From Epilithonimonas zeae (GTDB lineage Bacteria > Bacteroidota > Bacteroidia > Flavobacteriales > Weeksellaceae): 64,000 nt of DNA. The stretch spans positions 1,426,001 through 1,490,000 of the forward strand of contig NZ_CP075338.1 in assembly GCF_023278365.1 (NCBI RefSeq). The letters are read 5' to 3'. Made by a program: the position numbers and the translations under genes. Numbering within the stretch: position 1 is the first letter of the stretch; every line of letters begins with the position of its first letter. Under the pieces are notes generated by a model. The model had not been told where the DNA came from. It did no database searches and was given only the letters and a program-made list of their open reading frames with translations. Shown here one piece after another: positions 8,937 to 17,734 of this stretch.

Positions 8937-9806
8937 TTAATTATAAAGTGTTCCTGCATTCAGGATTGGTTGTGCTGCTTTTTCGCCACATAAAACTACC
9001 ATTAGATTACTTACCATTGCTGCTTTTCTTTCGTCATCCAGTTCAACAATATTTTCTGCAGATAGTTTTTTTAATGCCATATCAACCATTCCAACAGCAC
9101 CTTCAACAATTTTTGCTCTAGCAGCCACAATCGCCGTTGCCTGTTGTCTTTGCAACATTGCTCCAGCAATTTCCGATGCATAAGCCAAATGACTGATTCT
9201 AGCTTCCTGAACAATAATTCCCGCTGTTGAAAGTCGGTCTGTCAATTCTTTTTCAAGGATATGATTAACATTATCACCACCATCACGAAGCGTTATTTCT
9301 GCATTTTCGTCTTCCAAGTTATCATAAGGAAAACTTACCGCCAAATGTCGAACAGCTGCCTCGCTTTGGATTCTCACATATTCCATATAACGCTCTACAT
9401 CAAAAGCAGCTTTATAAGTATCGCCCACTTTCCAAACGATAACAGCTCCAATTTCTATTGGATTACCCATTTTGTCATTCACTTTCAGAGTCTGTCCCTG
9501 AAGGTTTTCTGAACGAAGACTCATTCTTTGCGTTGAATACAATGGATTAATAAAAAATAAGCCGTTAGCTTTTACTGTTCCAACATATTTACCAAAAAAG
9601 CTAAGCACTCTGGAATGGTTTGGCTGAATAATCATCAAGCCTTTGAGAAAAAAGATGAACGCAACAAAAGAAATCACGCCAAAAATCACCGAAAGAGGAT
9701 TATTATTGCTTCCGCCGCTGATCACAAGATAAGCACTTAACACAAAAAGAACAAGGCTGATGACTAATGCTAAGAAGCCTGACAAAGGTTTTACAATTTT
9801 TTCCAT
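8937..9806 (-). CDS. SPFH/Band 7 protein with two N-terminal membrane helices
   Basis: A 289-aa protein. Two hydrophobic helices (residues about 8-30 and 38-60) are followed by a band 7 domain (QPNHSRVLSFFGKYVGTVKA) and a helical C-terminal part ending in a short hydrophobic stretch (NLMVVLCGEKAAQPILN). It is a different subfamily from the SPFH protein at 4997-5926, with a hairpin membrane anchor and a shorter coiled coil. It is co-transcribed with the downstream RHH gene. A role in membrane-domain organisation or stress is inferred from the family only. Confidence 0.92.
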   Translation of the reverse strand: MEKIVKPLSGFLALVISLVLFVLSAYLVISGGSNNNPLSVIFGVISFVAFIFFLKGLMIIQPNHSRVLSFFGKYVGTVKANGLFFINPLYSTQRMSLRSENLQGQTLKVNDKMGNPIEIGAVIVWKVGDTYKAAFDVERYMEYVRIQSEAAVRHLAVSFPYDNLEDENAEITLRDGGDNVNHILEKELTDRLSTAGIIVQEARISHLAYASEIAGAMLQRQQATAIVAARAKIVEGAVGMVDMALKKLSAENIVELDDERKAAMVSNLMVVLCGEKAAQPILNAGTLYN

Positions 9807-9812
9807 ATTAAT

Positions 9813-9834
9813 TTAATTTGATATTAATTTGATA
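9813..9834 (-). promoter_or_regulatory. Direct-repeat operator candidate upstream of SPFH-RHH operon
   Basis: Plus-strand TTAATTTGATA occurs twice in a row without a gap (9813-9823, 9824-9834), 7 bases before the ATG (minus strand). Spacing of one helical turn is what side-by-side RHH dimers recognise. A/T-rich DNA could produce this by chance. Confidence 0.45.
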
Positions 9835-9867
9835 TCATAAATATACTACTTATTTTGATACAAAAAA

Positions 9868-9902
9868 TAAAAAAAAACCGAACTTATTAAAAGTCCGGTT
9901 AA
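9868..9902 (-). terminator. Terminator of the ccs gene
   Basis: An AACCGAACTT / AAGTCCGGTT stem (one mismatch) ends in a long T run on the minus strand. Confidence 0.8.
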
Positions 9903-9921
9903 GTAATTTTATTAAAAAGCC

Positions 9922-12900
9922 TTAAGGTTCTACTTGAGTTCTTTTTTCTTGTTTTTCGTTCAATTTTTTATACTTAAACCAAGCTGCTATCGACAGTGCC
10001 AACATATAACCTAAGCTGATGTAAACCCAAAGAGGCAAAGGAATCGGGTCTCCTTTTGCATAAGAGTGTAATCCTGACAAGTAATAATTAACTCCAAAAT
10101 AAGTCATTACCATTGAGCAAAATGCAAACATCGTCACCACGTGAAAAGTATATCTGCCTCTTAATCCCGGAACCAATCTCATATGGATTACAAATGCATA
10201 AATCATAATCGAGATAAAAGCCCAAGTTTCTTTTGGGTCCCAGCTCCAGTAACGTCCCCAAGATTCGTTAGCCCAGATTCCACCTAAGAAGTTTCCGATT
10301 GTTAAAGCTAATAATCCGATATTTAAAGACATTTCGCTTACAATAGCTAATTCTTTTAATGTTGTATCATTATGTCTTTTGAACGTGTCTTTGTTGGCGA
10401 TTATATAGAAAATCAATGAAATCATTGCAATTAACATTGACAAAGAGAAGAATCCATAACTAGAAGTAATAATAGCAACGTGAACTACCAACCAATACGA
10501 TTTCAAAACCGGAACTAGCGGCGTAATTTGTGGATCCAACGCAGAACCACCGTGAGCAAATCCCATCATAATCACAGCAACCAAAAATCCAGCTGCAGGA
10601 ATCAAGGTATTTGAGTTCCTATATAAAGCAAATCCCGCTGAAATACCAACCCAAGAGATGAAGATAATCGCTTCATAACCGTTACTCCAAGGCGCGTGAC
10701 CGGAGATGTACCATCTTCCAACCAAGCCTAAGAAATGGAAGATATAACCAACTGTTCCGATATAAATTAATGTTTTTACAACATTATGAAGAATCTTGCC
10801 CGGTTTGAACAATTCTACAAAACCTAAAATCAATAATAAACTTCCAATAATAGTATAGAAAATCAACAATTTGAAGTTGATATCCAAAGTATTCATCAAA
10901 ACTTCAAGCTTAACTTTGGTTTCAGAAGGCACTACATTTTTCCCCCATTTTTGTTGGTACTCCTCTACTTTTTTGAGTTCTGCATCAGCTTTTGCCCAGC
11001 TTCCGCCTTGTGTCGCCATAAGAACACTTGACAAATAGGGGCCTAAAACCGCTTGTGCATTTTCGTCCGGTTCAAAAGTAGGTGTCATCACAGAGTTCCA
11101 AGTGTGATTTGGGTCGTTTTTGACAGGAACAGTTCGGAAATATTGGTAAGACATAATTCCGTTCAGTACTTGAACTTTGTCATTTAATTTGATAACTGCT
11201 TCGTCATATCTTGTTCTTTCAGACGCTTTTTTACGGAAGGCATCATTATAATCATCTTCCAAAACAAAACGAAGATTTCCATTTCTATCTGCAGGGAATA
11301 ATTTAATCAAACTTGTAAAACCTTCGTCTGTCGCTTTTGTTTTAGCTCTAAGGTCTTTTCCAACTTTACCAGCAGTTTCGATTTTGATGATGTTCACTTG
11401 CGCCCAGAACATCGGGTCAATTGTTGCCGCCAAAAACCATTGGTTGGCATCCAAATCCTGAAATTTGGAACGTGACGTTAATTTATGCAAAATATCGAGA
11501 GCCTGTGTATTAGCCGGAACAATACGACCTTCGTAATTCTGAACCAATAAAGAAGCGAATTTGTCCGCATGTTCTTTACTGATGGTAATATTCTTCACCA
11601 TTTCATCAGCATCTATCACCGCAGGATTCTTGTTCGGCGAAGTAGGAGCCGCAGCTTCGGAATGAGCGTGACCTTCGTGACTGCCGTCTTTCCCGTGCAT
11701 ATCAATTTCCTGAGCATTAAGTCCAAAACTTAATAAAAGTAAAACAACAGTCGCTGCTTTTTTCTTACTAATGGTTTTCAACATTTGGTTCAAGCTCCAG
11801 AAACGAGAACCTTTCCAGAACATTGTCACAAACATCCCTAAAAATAAAAATGCATAACCGATATAGCTAATCAAAGTTCCCCAGAAATCGTGGTTCACAG
11901 AAAGAACTGTTCCTTTTCTATCCGGGTCAAAACTCGCCTGGAAAAATCTGTAACCTTTATAATTAAGAACGTGATTCATATAAATATTGTAAGGCGTTTC
12001 TTTTCCTTCGTCCACTATTCTCACGTGAGATTCATAGGCTGACGGCGAAGAACTTCCTGGATACGTTTCCATTACAAATTTTTCTAATTTAAGTGCAAAA
12101 GGCTGCGTAAAATAAATTTTTGGTCCGAATCCTAACATCACATCTAATCCATCAATATGAATCTGTTTGTAATTGTTCGGATTTCCTTTTTCAACTACAA
12201 GGTCAACAACTTGTTTTGTTTTTGGTCCGGCAACTTCTACTTTCAGCATATCCGGAACATCCTTATCTTTTTGTTTATCGCCTTCATAAGCCACTAATTT
12301 CCCAGTTTTAGTTCCTTCTGGAATCACTAATTTCAATTGGTCAATCGTATAAAGACTTCTCAAAACCAAAGGCTGGAACTCATCTTTCTTAGTTGTTCCA
12401 GTCGCTTGAGTTGCCATTGTCATATAAGCAGCATCAGTCGGAGTTTTGATGTAGATTTGTCCATCTTTTTTCTGGAATTCAACAGCACCTTCAATCGCCG
12501 TTCTATTGTAACTTACCAAAGTTCCATTGATATTCTGAACTTCGCCTTCAGCTAAATAAATATTCTGACGTCCGCCCATATCACTGGTAGAAACCAAATG
12601 CAAGAATTCTTTCCCATTTCCAGCAACTAAACTATCTTTCTTTCTTTGGATATAATCCAGAGTTTTAATAACAATTTTTTCCTTTCCTAAGAAATCATAG
12701 GTTGCCTGAAAATCGTGATGAAGCGGCGACATCAGATATGGAACATCGTGGTAATTCTGCTGTTCTCCTTTTTCCTCAATTTTAATTTTGAAGAAATGTT
12801 TATCCGTTACAATCTCATTGTTAGTTTCTCCTTCACGGATATGCATCGTTCCTTCGAAACTAATATAACGCGTAATTGCGCCTCCAATAAAAATAAGGAC

Positions 12901-13155
12901 AAATGCCAAGTGGAAAACCAATATCGGCCACTTTTCTTTTTTATAAAGTCTGTATCGTCCGATGTTTCCAATGAAGTTTAGGATTAACAAAAACATCACA
13001 GCCTCAAACCATTTGGCTTCGTAAATCAATGCTTTTGCTGTTGGTGTGCCGTAATCGTTTTCGATAAAAGTGGCAACCGCCATAGAAATTGCGAAAACCA
13101 GCAATAGAACCGCCATCGTTCGCGTAGAAATAAGAATATCCTGAATCTTTTTCAT
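9922..13155 (-). CDS. ResB-CcsA fusion, cytochrome c biogenesis (System II)
   Basis: A 1077-aa fusion of the two halves of System II haem-ligation machinery. The N-terminal part (about 1-450) has ResB-type helices near 13-30, 45-65, 75-100 and about 425-450, around a large periplasmic beta domain. The C-terminal part (about 780-1060) is CcsA, with the tryptophan-rich WWD-like haem-binding motif WGRYWSWDPKETWAF (about residues 965-980) and conserved membrane histidines. Between them, residues 458-485 look like an internal signal anchor (KKKAATVVLLLLSFGLNAQ), followed by a His-rich stretch. It delivers haem to apocytochromes c in the periplasm. Fused ResB-CcsA proteins are known in Bacteroidota. 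It has its own promoter and terminator. Confidence 0.95.
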   Translation of the reverse strand: MKKIQDILISTRTMAVLLLVFAISMAVATFIENDYGTPTAKALIYEAKWFEAVMFLLILNFIGNIGRYRLYKKEKWPILVFHLAFVLIFIGGAITRYISFEGTMHIREGETNNEIVTDKHFFKIKIEEKGEQQNYHDVPYLMSPLHHDFQATYDFLGKEKIVIKTLDYIQRKKDSLVAGNGKEFLHLVSTSDMGGRQNIYLAEGEVQNINGTLVSYNRTAIEGAVEFQKKDGQIYIKTPTDAAYMTMATQATGTTKKDEFQPLVLRSLYTIDQLKLVIPEGTKTGKLVAYEGDKQKDKDVPDMLKVEVAGPKTKQVVDLVVEKGNPNNYKQIHIDGLDVMLGFGPKIYFTQPFALKLEKFVMETYPGSSSPSAYESHVRIVDEGKETPYNIYMNHVLNYKGYRFFQASFDPDRKGTVLSVNHDFWGTLISYIGYAFLFLGMFVTMFWKGSRFWSLNQMLKTISKKKAATVVLLLLSFGLNAQEIDMHGKDGSHEGHAHSEAAAPTSPNKNPAVIDADEMVKNITISKEHADKFASLLVQNYEGRIVPANTQALDILHKLTSRSKFQDLDANQWFLAATIDPMFWAQVNIIKIETAGKVGKDLRAKTKATDEGFTSLIKLFPADRNGNLRFVLEDDYNDAFRKKASERTRYDEAVIKLNDKVQVLNGIMSYQYFRTVPVKNDPNHTWNSVMTPTFEPDENAQAVLGPYLSSVLMATQGGSWAKADAELKKVEEYQQKWGKNVVPSETKVKLEVLMNTLDINFKLLIFYTIIGSLLLILGFVELFKPGKILHNVVKTLIYIGTVGYIFHFLGLVGRWYISGHAPWSNGYEAIIFISWVGISAGFALYRNSNTLIPAAGFLVAVIMMGFAHGGSALDPQITPLVPVLKSYWLVVHVAIITSSYGFFSLSMLIAMISLIFYIIANKDTFKRHNDTTLKELAIVSEMSLNIGLLALTIGNFLGGIWANESWGRYWSWDPKETWAFISIMIYAFVIHMRLVPGLRGRYTFHVVTMFAFCSMVMTYFGVNYYLSGLHSYAKGDPIPLPLWVYISLGYMLALSIAAWFKYKKLNEKQEKRTQVEP

Positions 13156-13173
13156 TCCAAAAATTATAATTCA

Positions 13174-13181
13174 CAAAAATA
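13174..13181 (-). promoter_or_regulatory. -7 box for ccs gene
   Basis: Minus-strand TATTTTTG (TAnnTTTG) is placed 18 bases before the ATG at 13155. Confidence 0.5.
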
Positions 13182-13364
13182 AGGATGATAAACCACAACG
13201 ACATCAAAAAAAACTGTTATTTGTCATTTTAAAAGCTTGAAACGTTATTTTGAAACGTTCTTAATAAGGCTTTTCAAACTGATAATTAGAATGCTAAAAA
13301 CTCATATAATTTTAAGAAAAAATAAAAATAACTCTCAACAATTTATGTGAGAAATAAAAAACAT

Positions 13365-13372
13365 TAAATTTG
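13365..13372 (+). promoter_or_regulatory. -7 box for ftsK
   Basis: TAAATTTG lies 22 bases before the ATG at 13395. A second similar box (13384-13391) is too close to the start to be used easily. Confidence 0.5.
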
Positions 13373-13394
13373 CATCTATTGACTATTTTTGAAA

Positions 13395-15875
13395 ATGAAC
13401 AAAGAACAAAATACGCCCTCCAACTCAAGTAAAATCATTTCGAAGCCGAGAATCATTTCGGGTGTCACACTGATAATTTTATCTTTAGTTTTGACACTTT
13501 CCTTCGTTTCTTATCTGATGAATTGGAAGTCTGACCAGAGCCAAGCCGGAACAATGTCAGACAAAACTGTAGAATCTTCCAATCTTTTTGGGAAAATCGG
13601 AGATTGGTTGGGGAATCTTTTTATTTTTGAAAGTATTGGTGTAGCAGCTTTTGTTGTCGCATTTTTGTGTTTTGTTTTTGGAACGTTGGTTTTCAAGAAG
13701 AATTATTTCAAACCTTGGAAAACTATTTCACACAGTTTATTTTTCATTTGCTGGACTCCGATTTTCTTTGGTGCAGTAACCAATGGCGAAGGCGTTCTCG
13801 GTGGTGTTTATGGTTATCAGATTATGGATTATCTTAAATCCTATATCGGTTCTGTTGGACTTTGGATGGTTCTTTTGGTAAGTTTTGCCCTTTATTTTGT
13901 TTTAGAATTTAACCTGAGACCAAGCTCAATCAAAAATAAACTGAATGACATTAATGATAATACTTTCGGGAAACTGAAAAGTCTGATGCCGGATTCTGAC
14001 GATGAATTTGAAGCGGATGAAGAGCTGGAAAAAGAAATTGTTCCTGAAAATATTTCTGCTAAATCAAATCCAGTTAAAACTAACAATGATTTTAGCAATA
14101 TCAAAGTCACTCAGGACTTTGAACCAATCAAAACGCCGAATCAAACATCTTTCAGAGAAGAAATCAAAGAACCGATTAAAGAATCTGCTCCTGAACCAAT
14201 TATATTATCTTCTACTCCAGCTCAGCCACATAAGCCAGTTATTGAAACTCCGGTTGTAAAAGCTGAAGATGATTTTGCTTTCAATGTAGAAATTAAAAAA
14301 GACGAAGATTTTCCTGTAACTGCTGAACAACAAAAATCAGATGATTTGGTTAGCAAACACGGTTTGTATGACCACAAATTGGATTTGGCAAAATTTCAAA
14401 TGCCTTCTGTTGAATTACTGAAAGATTACGGAAACGAGGAAATCACCATTAATAAAGATGAACTCGAAGAAAATAAAAACAGAATTGTTGGCTTATTGAA
14501 AACCTTTAACGTTGGAATTTCTGAAATCAAAGCGACAATTGGTCCAACGGTTACACTTTACGAAATTGTACCGGAAGCAGGAATCCGTGTTGCAGCAATT
14601 AAAAAATTACAGGATGATATTGCTTTGAATCTTTCCGCACTTGGAATCAGGATCATCGCACCAATGCCGGGAAAAGGAACAATCGGAATCGAGGTTCCAA
14701 GAAAAAATCCAACAATGGTTTCGATGCGTTCGGTTGTAGCTTCGCCGAAATTTCAATCAGCAGATATGGATTTGCCAATCGTTTTTGGGCGAACAATTTC
14801 CAACGAAGTGTTCGTAGCTGACCTTGCGAAAATGCCTCACCTTTTGATGGCTGGAGCAACAGGACAAGGAAAATCTGTTGGTATCAATGCAATTCTGACT
14901 TCATTGATTTATAAAAAGCACCCAAGCGAATTGAAGTTTGTGATGGTTGACCCGAAAAAGGTGGAATTATCACTTTATTCAAAAATTGAAAGACATTATT
15001 TAGCAAAATTGCCTGATACAGAAGATGCGATTATTACAGATAACGCAAAAGTAATCAACACATTGAACTCGCTTTGTATCGAGATGGATGACCGTTATGA
15101 ATTGCTGAAAAATGCGTTCTGTAAAAACATCAAAGAGTACAATGCGAAATTTGCTCAAAGAAAACTGAATCCTGAAAATGGTCACAGATACCTGCCTTAT
15201 ATCGTTCTGGTTGTGGACGAATTTGCAGATTTGATTATGACTGCCGGAAAAGAAGTAGAACATCCGATCGCGAGACTGGCGCAATTAGCGAGAGCGATTG
15301 GAATTCATTTAATTGTTGCAACACAAAGACCTTCTGTAAACGTAATCACAGGTATGATCAAAGCGAATTTTCCAGCAAGGGTTGCTTTCCGTGTAATTTC
15401 CGGAGTGGATTCCAAAACGATTTTGGATTCGCCTGGTGCAGAGCAGTTGGTTGGTAAGGGAGATATGCTTTATTTCAATGGCAATGATTTGACGCGTTTA
15501 CAGTGTGCTTTTGTGGATACGCCGGAAGTTGAGAGAATTGCAGAATTCGTTGGCGAGCAAAAAGGTTATTCTGATGCTTACCTTCTGCCAGAATATTCCG
15601 GAGAAGATTCTACTTCAACAGTCGGCGCTTTTGACCCCAACGAGAAAGATGCTTTGTTTGAAGAAGGTGCAAGAATCGTGGTTTCTACACAGCAAGGTTC
15701 GACTTCTATGTTGCAAAGACAATTGAAATTAGGCTACAACAGAGCCGGAAGAATTATGGACCAATTGGAGGCGGCTGGCGTGGTTGGTGGGTTCAATGGT
15801 GCAAAAGCGAGAGAGGTTTTGATTTCTGACCTTAACTCTCTCGAGAGACTATTGGATGAGCTAAAAGGAAGATAA
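13395..15875 (+). CDS. ftsK: DNA translocase FtsK/SpoIIIE
   Basis: An 826-aa protein from the ATG at 13395 (a TTG two codons earlier is less likely). Four hydrophobic segments lie in the first 180 residues (about 22-43, 75-98, 113-130, 150-172). A low-conservation acidic/Pro linker runs to about 320. The RecA-like motor follows, with Walker A GATGQGKSV, Walker B YIVLVVDEFADLI and the IHLIVATQRPSVNVITG helix. A C-terminal gamma winged helix (QGSTSMLQRQLKLGYNRAGRIMDQL) recognises polar sequences that direct translocation toward dif. It pumps chromosome dimers through the septum. It is monocistronic. Confidence 0.97.
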   Translation: MNKEQNTPSNSSKIISKPRIISGVTLIILSLVLTLSFVSYLMNWKSDQSQAGTMSDKTVESSNLFGKIGDWLGNLFIFESIGVAAFVVAFLCFVFGTLVFKKNYFKPWKTISHSLFFICWTPIFFGAVTNGEGVLGGVYGYQIMDYLKSYIGSVGLWMVLLVSFALYFVLEFNLRPSSIKNKLNDINDNTFGKLKSLMPDSDDEFEADEELEKEIVPENISAKSNPVKTNNDFSNIKVTQDFEPIKTPNQTSFREEIKEPIKESAPEPIILSSTPAQPHKPVIETPVVKAEDDFAFNVEIKKDEDFPVTAEQQKSDDLVSKHGLYDHKLDLAKFQMPSVELLKDYGNEEITINKDELEENKNRIVGLLKTFNVGISEIKATIGPTVTLYEIVPEAGIRVAAIKKLQDDIALNLSALGIRIIAPMPGKGTIGIEVPRKNPTMVSMRSVVASPKFQSADMDLPIVFGRTISNEVFVADLAKMPHLLMAGATGQGKSVGINAILTSLIYKKHPSELKFVMVDPKKVELSLYSKIERHYLAKLPDTEDAIITDNAKVINTLNSLCIEMDDRYELLKNAFCKNIKEYNAKFAQRKLNPENGHRYLPYIVLVVDEFADLIMTAGKEVEHPIARLAQLARAIGIHLIVATQRPSVNVITGMIKANFPARVAFRVISGVDSKTILDSPGAEQLVGKGDMLYFNGNDLTRLQCAFVDTPEVERIAEFVGEQKGYSDAYLLPEYSGEDSTSTVGAFDPNEKDALFEEGARIVVSTQQGSTSMLQRQLKLGYNRAGRIMDQLEAAGVVGGFNGAKAREVLISDLNSLERLLDELKGR

Positions 15876-15892
15876 TTTAAATAAATTTGATA

Positions 15893-15925
15893 TTAAAAGC
15901 GCCAAGATTACTTGGTGCTTTTTTA
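15893..15925 (+). terminator. Terminator after ftsK
   Basis: An AAAGCGCCAAG / CTTGGTGCTTT hairpin (one G-T pair) precedes a T run, 18 bases after the stop. Confidence 0.85.
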
Positions 15926-15974
15926 TTTGTTTTGATTATTTTTGAATATAATTTCACCAGGAATTTGAAATCGA

Positions 15975-16799
15975 ATGTCAGAAAATGAAGAAAAATACCG
16001 AAATTTCAGAATAGCTGTTCCCACGGACTATGAAGATATTTTCACTCATTTTTACTTCGCAGAAAATAAATTAGGAGAAACCATTACCTGAACATTGCTC
16101 CCATCCTTTCAGACAATTTTGATATTTGATTTTGGTGCAAAGTCAATACTTCATTCAAAAAATAACAACGCTATTGAGATTGACAGATGTATCGTTTTGG
16201 GGCCGATAAAACAATCTTTCGACTATTCTTTACCTCCCAATTCAGAAATTTTGGTCGCCAATTTCAAAGATGATGCTTTTTTTCGTTTCTTCGGCAGTAC
16301 ATCTATGGCTGAACATTTTCCTATTAACCCGGATGATTTGTTAGAAAAAAATTGCTTTACCTTTTTGTGGATGGAACTCAATAAAATAGAAAGTACTGAA
16401 AACCGTATCAATTATCTTCTTGATTTTTGCAAACCTTATTTGAAACAGAGAAATAGCATTGTAGAGAAACTGATAAACTTTACAGATGAAAACTTAAATC
16501 CAATCAAATCAATCGCAAGCCAGCAAAATCAAACCGAAAGAAACATACAACTCAATCAAAAAAAGCATCTGGGATATACTTCCAGAGAAATCAATCGATA
16601 TTCACGTTTTGTAAAATCCATCAGACTTATTCAAGATTCAATTTCGATATCAAAAAAAATTGATTGGTTTGAAATAGTTGATGAATGTGGCTATTACGAC
16701 CAAAGCCAATTGATTCACGACTTTAAATACTACATCAGTCTAAGTCCTAAAAATTACCTCAAATTCCAACAGGATATCTGCAATCCAAAAGAGGAATAA
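15975..16799 (+). pseudogene. AraC-family regulator interrupted by an in-frame TGA
   Basis: An ATG at 15975 opens 38 codons (MSENEEKYRNFRIAVPTDYE...) that end at TGA 16089-16091. The same frame then continues without another stop to 16799. The downstream 234 codons hold an N-terminal cupin-like ligand region and a C-terminal AraC double HTH (VDECGYYDQSQLIHDFKYYI, SPKNYLKFQQ). Both halves are in one frame and the split falls in the conserved N-terminal region, so the simplest reading is a single nonsense change. Reinitiation at TTG 16095 could still give a truncated regulator. It stands upstream of an NAD(P)H oxidoreductase, in the usual regulator-target arrangement. Confidence 0.75.
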
Positions 16800-16866
16800 G
16801 AATTTATATCTCTAAATCAAAAAGATCAATTTCGTTTTCTTACAATTTTAGCAACTTGCACCGCTC

Positions 16867-16874
16867 TACTTTTG
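16867..16874 (+). promoter_or_regulatory. -7 box for NAD(P)H oxidoreductase
   Basis: TACTTTTG matches TAnnTTTG and overlaps the left arm of the inverted repeat that follows. Confidence 0.5.
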
Positions 16875-16900
16875 TCCTATCAAAATAAAAAATAGGACAA
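16872..16900 (+). promoter_or_regulatory. 9-bp inverted repeat covering the start codon (operator or mRNA hairpin)
   Basis: TTGTCCTAT (16872-16880) and ATAGGACAA (16892-16900) are a perfect inverted repeat with an 11-base spacer. The right arm includes the first base of the ATG and the left arm overlaps the -7 box. It could bind a dimeric repressor or fold in the mRNA and mask the start. Confidence 0.6.
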
Positions 16901-17496
16901 TGAAACATTTAATCATTTATGCTCATCCCAATCCAAACAGCATCAACAGCCAATTCAAACAGACTCTTGCTGAGTTTTTATGGGATAACGGACACGAAGT
17001 TATTATCCGCGATTTGAATCAACTTAATTTTAATCCCATTCTGTCGCTGGAAGATATGGAAGGACAGCGGATGGGAAAAGTTGCGGAAGATGTAACAGAG
17101 GAACAAAATTACATTTCTTGGGCAGAGCATATTACGTTCATCTATCCAATTTGGTGGACAGGGATGCCTGCTGTTATGAAAGGATTTATAGACCGGGTTT
17201 TCAGTTATGGTTTTGCATACCGTTATGATCAGGGCGTGCAAAAAGGGCTTCTTACAGGTAAACAGACAACTATTATCAACACTCACGGAAAATCCAGAGC
17301 CGAGTATGAAAGCATCGGAATGGACAAAGCTCTTTCCTTAACATCTGACAAAGGTGTTTTCACCTATTGCGGACTTGAAATCAATCAGCATTTCTTCTTT
17401 GATAAGGCTGACAAAGCAAACTTTGAAATCATTGAAGACTGGAAACAACAAATCATAAAATCATTTAAATCAAATTCTACCACAATTAAAAATTAA
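16900..17496 (+). CDS. NAD(P)H dehydrogenase (quinone), flavodoxin-like
   Basis: A 198-aa flavoprotein of the MdaB/NQO/KefF-like type. The N-terminal beta-alpha unit KHLIIYAHPNPNSINSQFKQ binds FMN/FAD, and IYPIWWTGMPAVMKGFIDRV is the family signature around residues 85-104. It reduces quinones or azo/nitro compounds by two electrons in the cytoplasm. The 9-bp inverted repeat at its start and the broken AraC gene upstream suggest inducible control. A 49-aa membrane peptide gene follows 5 bp after the stop. Confidence 0.9.
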   Translation: MKHLIIYAHPNPNSINSQFKQTLAEFLWDNGHEVIIRDLNQLNFNPILSLEDMEGQRMGKVAEDVTEEQNYISWAEHITFIYPIWWTGMPAVMKGFIDRVFSYGFAYRYDQGVQKGLLTGKQTTIINTHGKSRAEYESIGMDKALSLTSDKGVFTYCGLEINQHFFFDKADKANFEIIEDWKQQIIKSFKSNSTTIKN

Positions 17497-17501
17497 AAAA
17501 A

Positions 17502-17651
17502 ATGGAAAAATCAACAAACAAACCATTCGACAAATCTGTTTATAATCCGATTCTTTTCGGAAGTTATAAAATAGTGAAGAAAATTCTGAAGTATGCTTTT
17601 TTCATAGCCATTTCATATATTGTTTATGAAGAATTTATGGATTGGGATTAA
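17502..17651 (+). CDS. Small membrane peptide, 49 aa
   Basis: An ATG 5 bp after the oxidoreductase stop opens 49 codons: a polar N-terminus (MEKSTNKPFDK), one hydrophobic helix (about residues 31-43, YAFFIAISYIVY) and an acidic tail EEFMDWD. Spacing and the shared terminator just after its stop suggest it belongs to the same transcript as the oxidoreductase. No family is recognised. Its size is too small for coding statistics to be strong. Confidence 0.5.
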   Translation: MEKSTNKPFDKSVYNPILFGSYKIVKKILKYAFFIAISYIVYEEFMDWD

Positions 17652-17655
17652 ATTT

Positions 17656-17696
17656 AAAAACGGCGTGAAAAACTGAGTTTTTCACGCCATCTTTTC
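17656..17696 (+). terminator. Terminator after the small membrane peptide gene
   Basis: GGCGTGAAAAAC / GTTTTTCACGCC is a perfect 12-bp stem with a 3-base TGA loop (17662-17688), followed by a T-rich run. Confidence 0.9.
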
Positions 17697-17734
17697 ATTT
17701 TCTTTTCATAATTTCGTTTAAACTTTTATAATAA

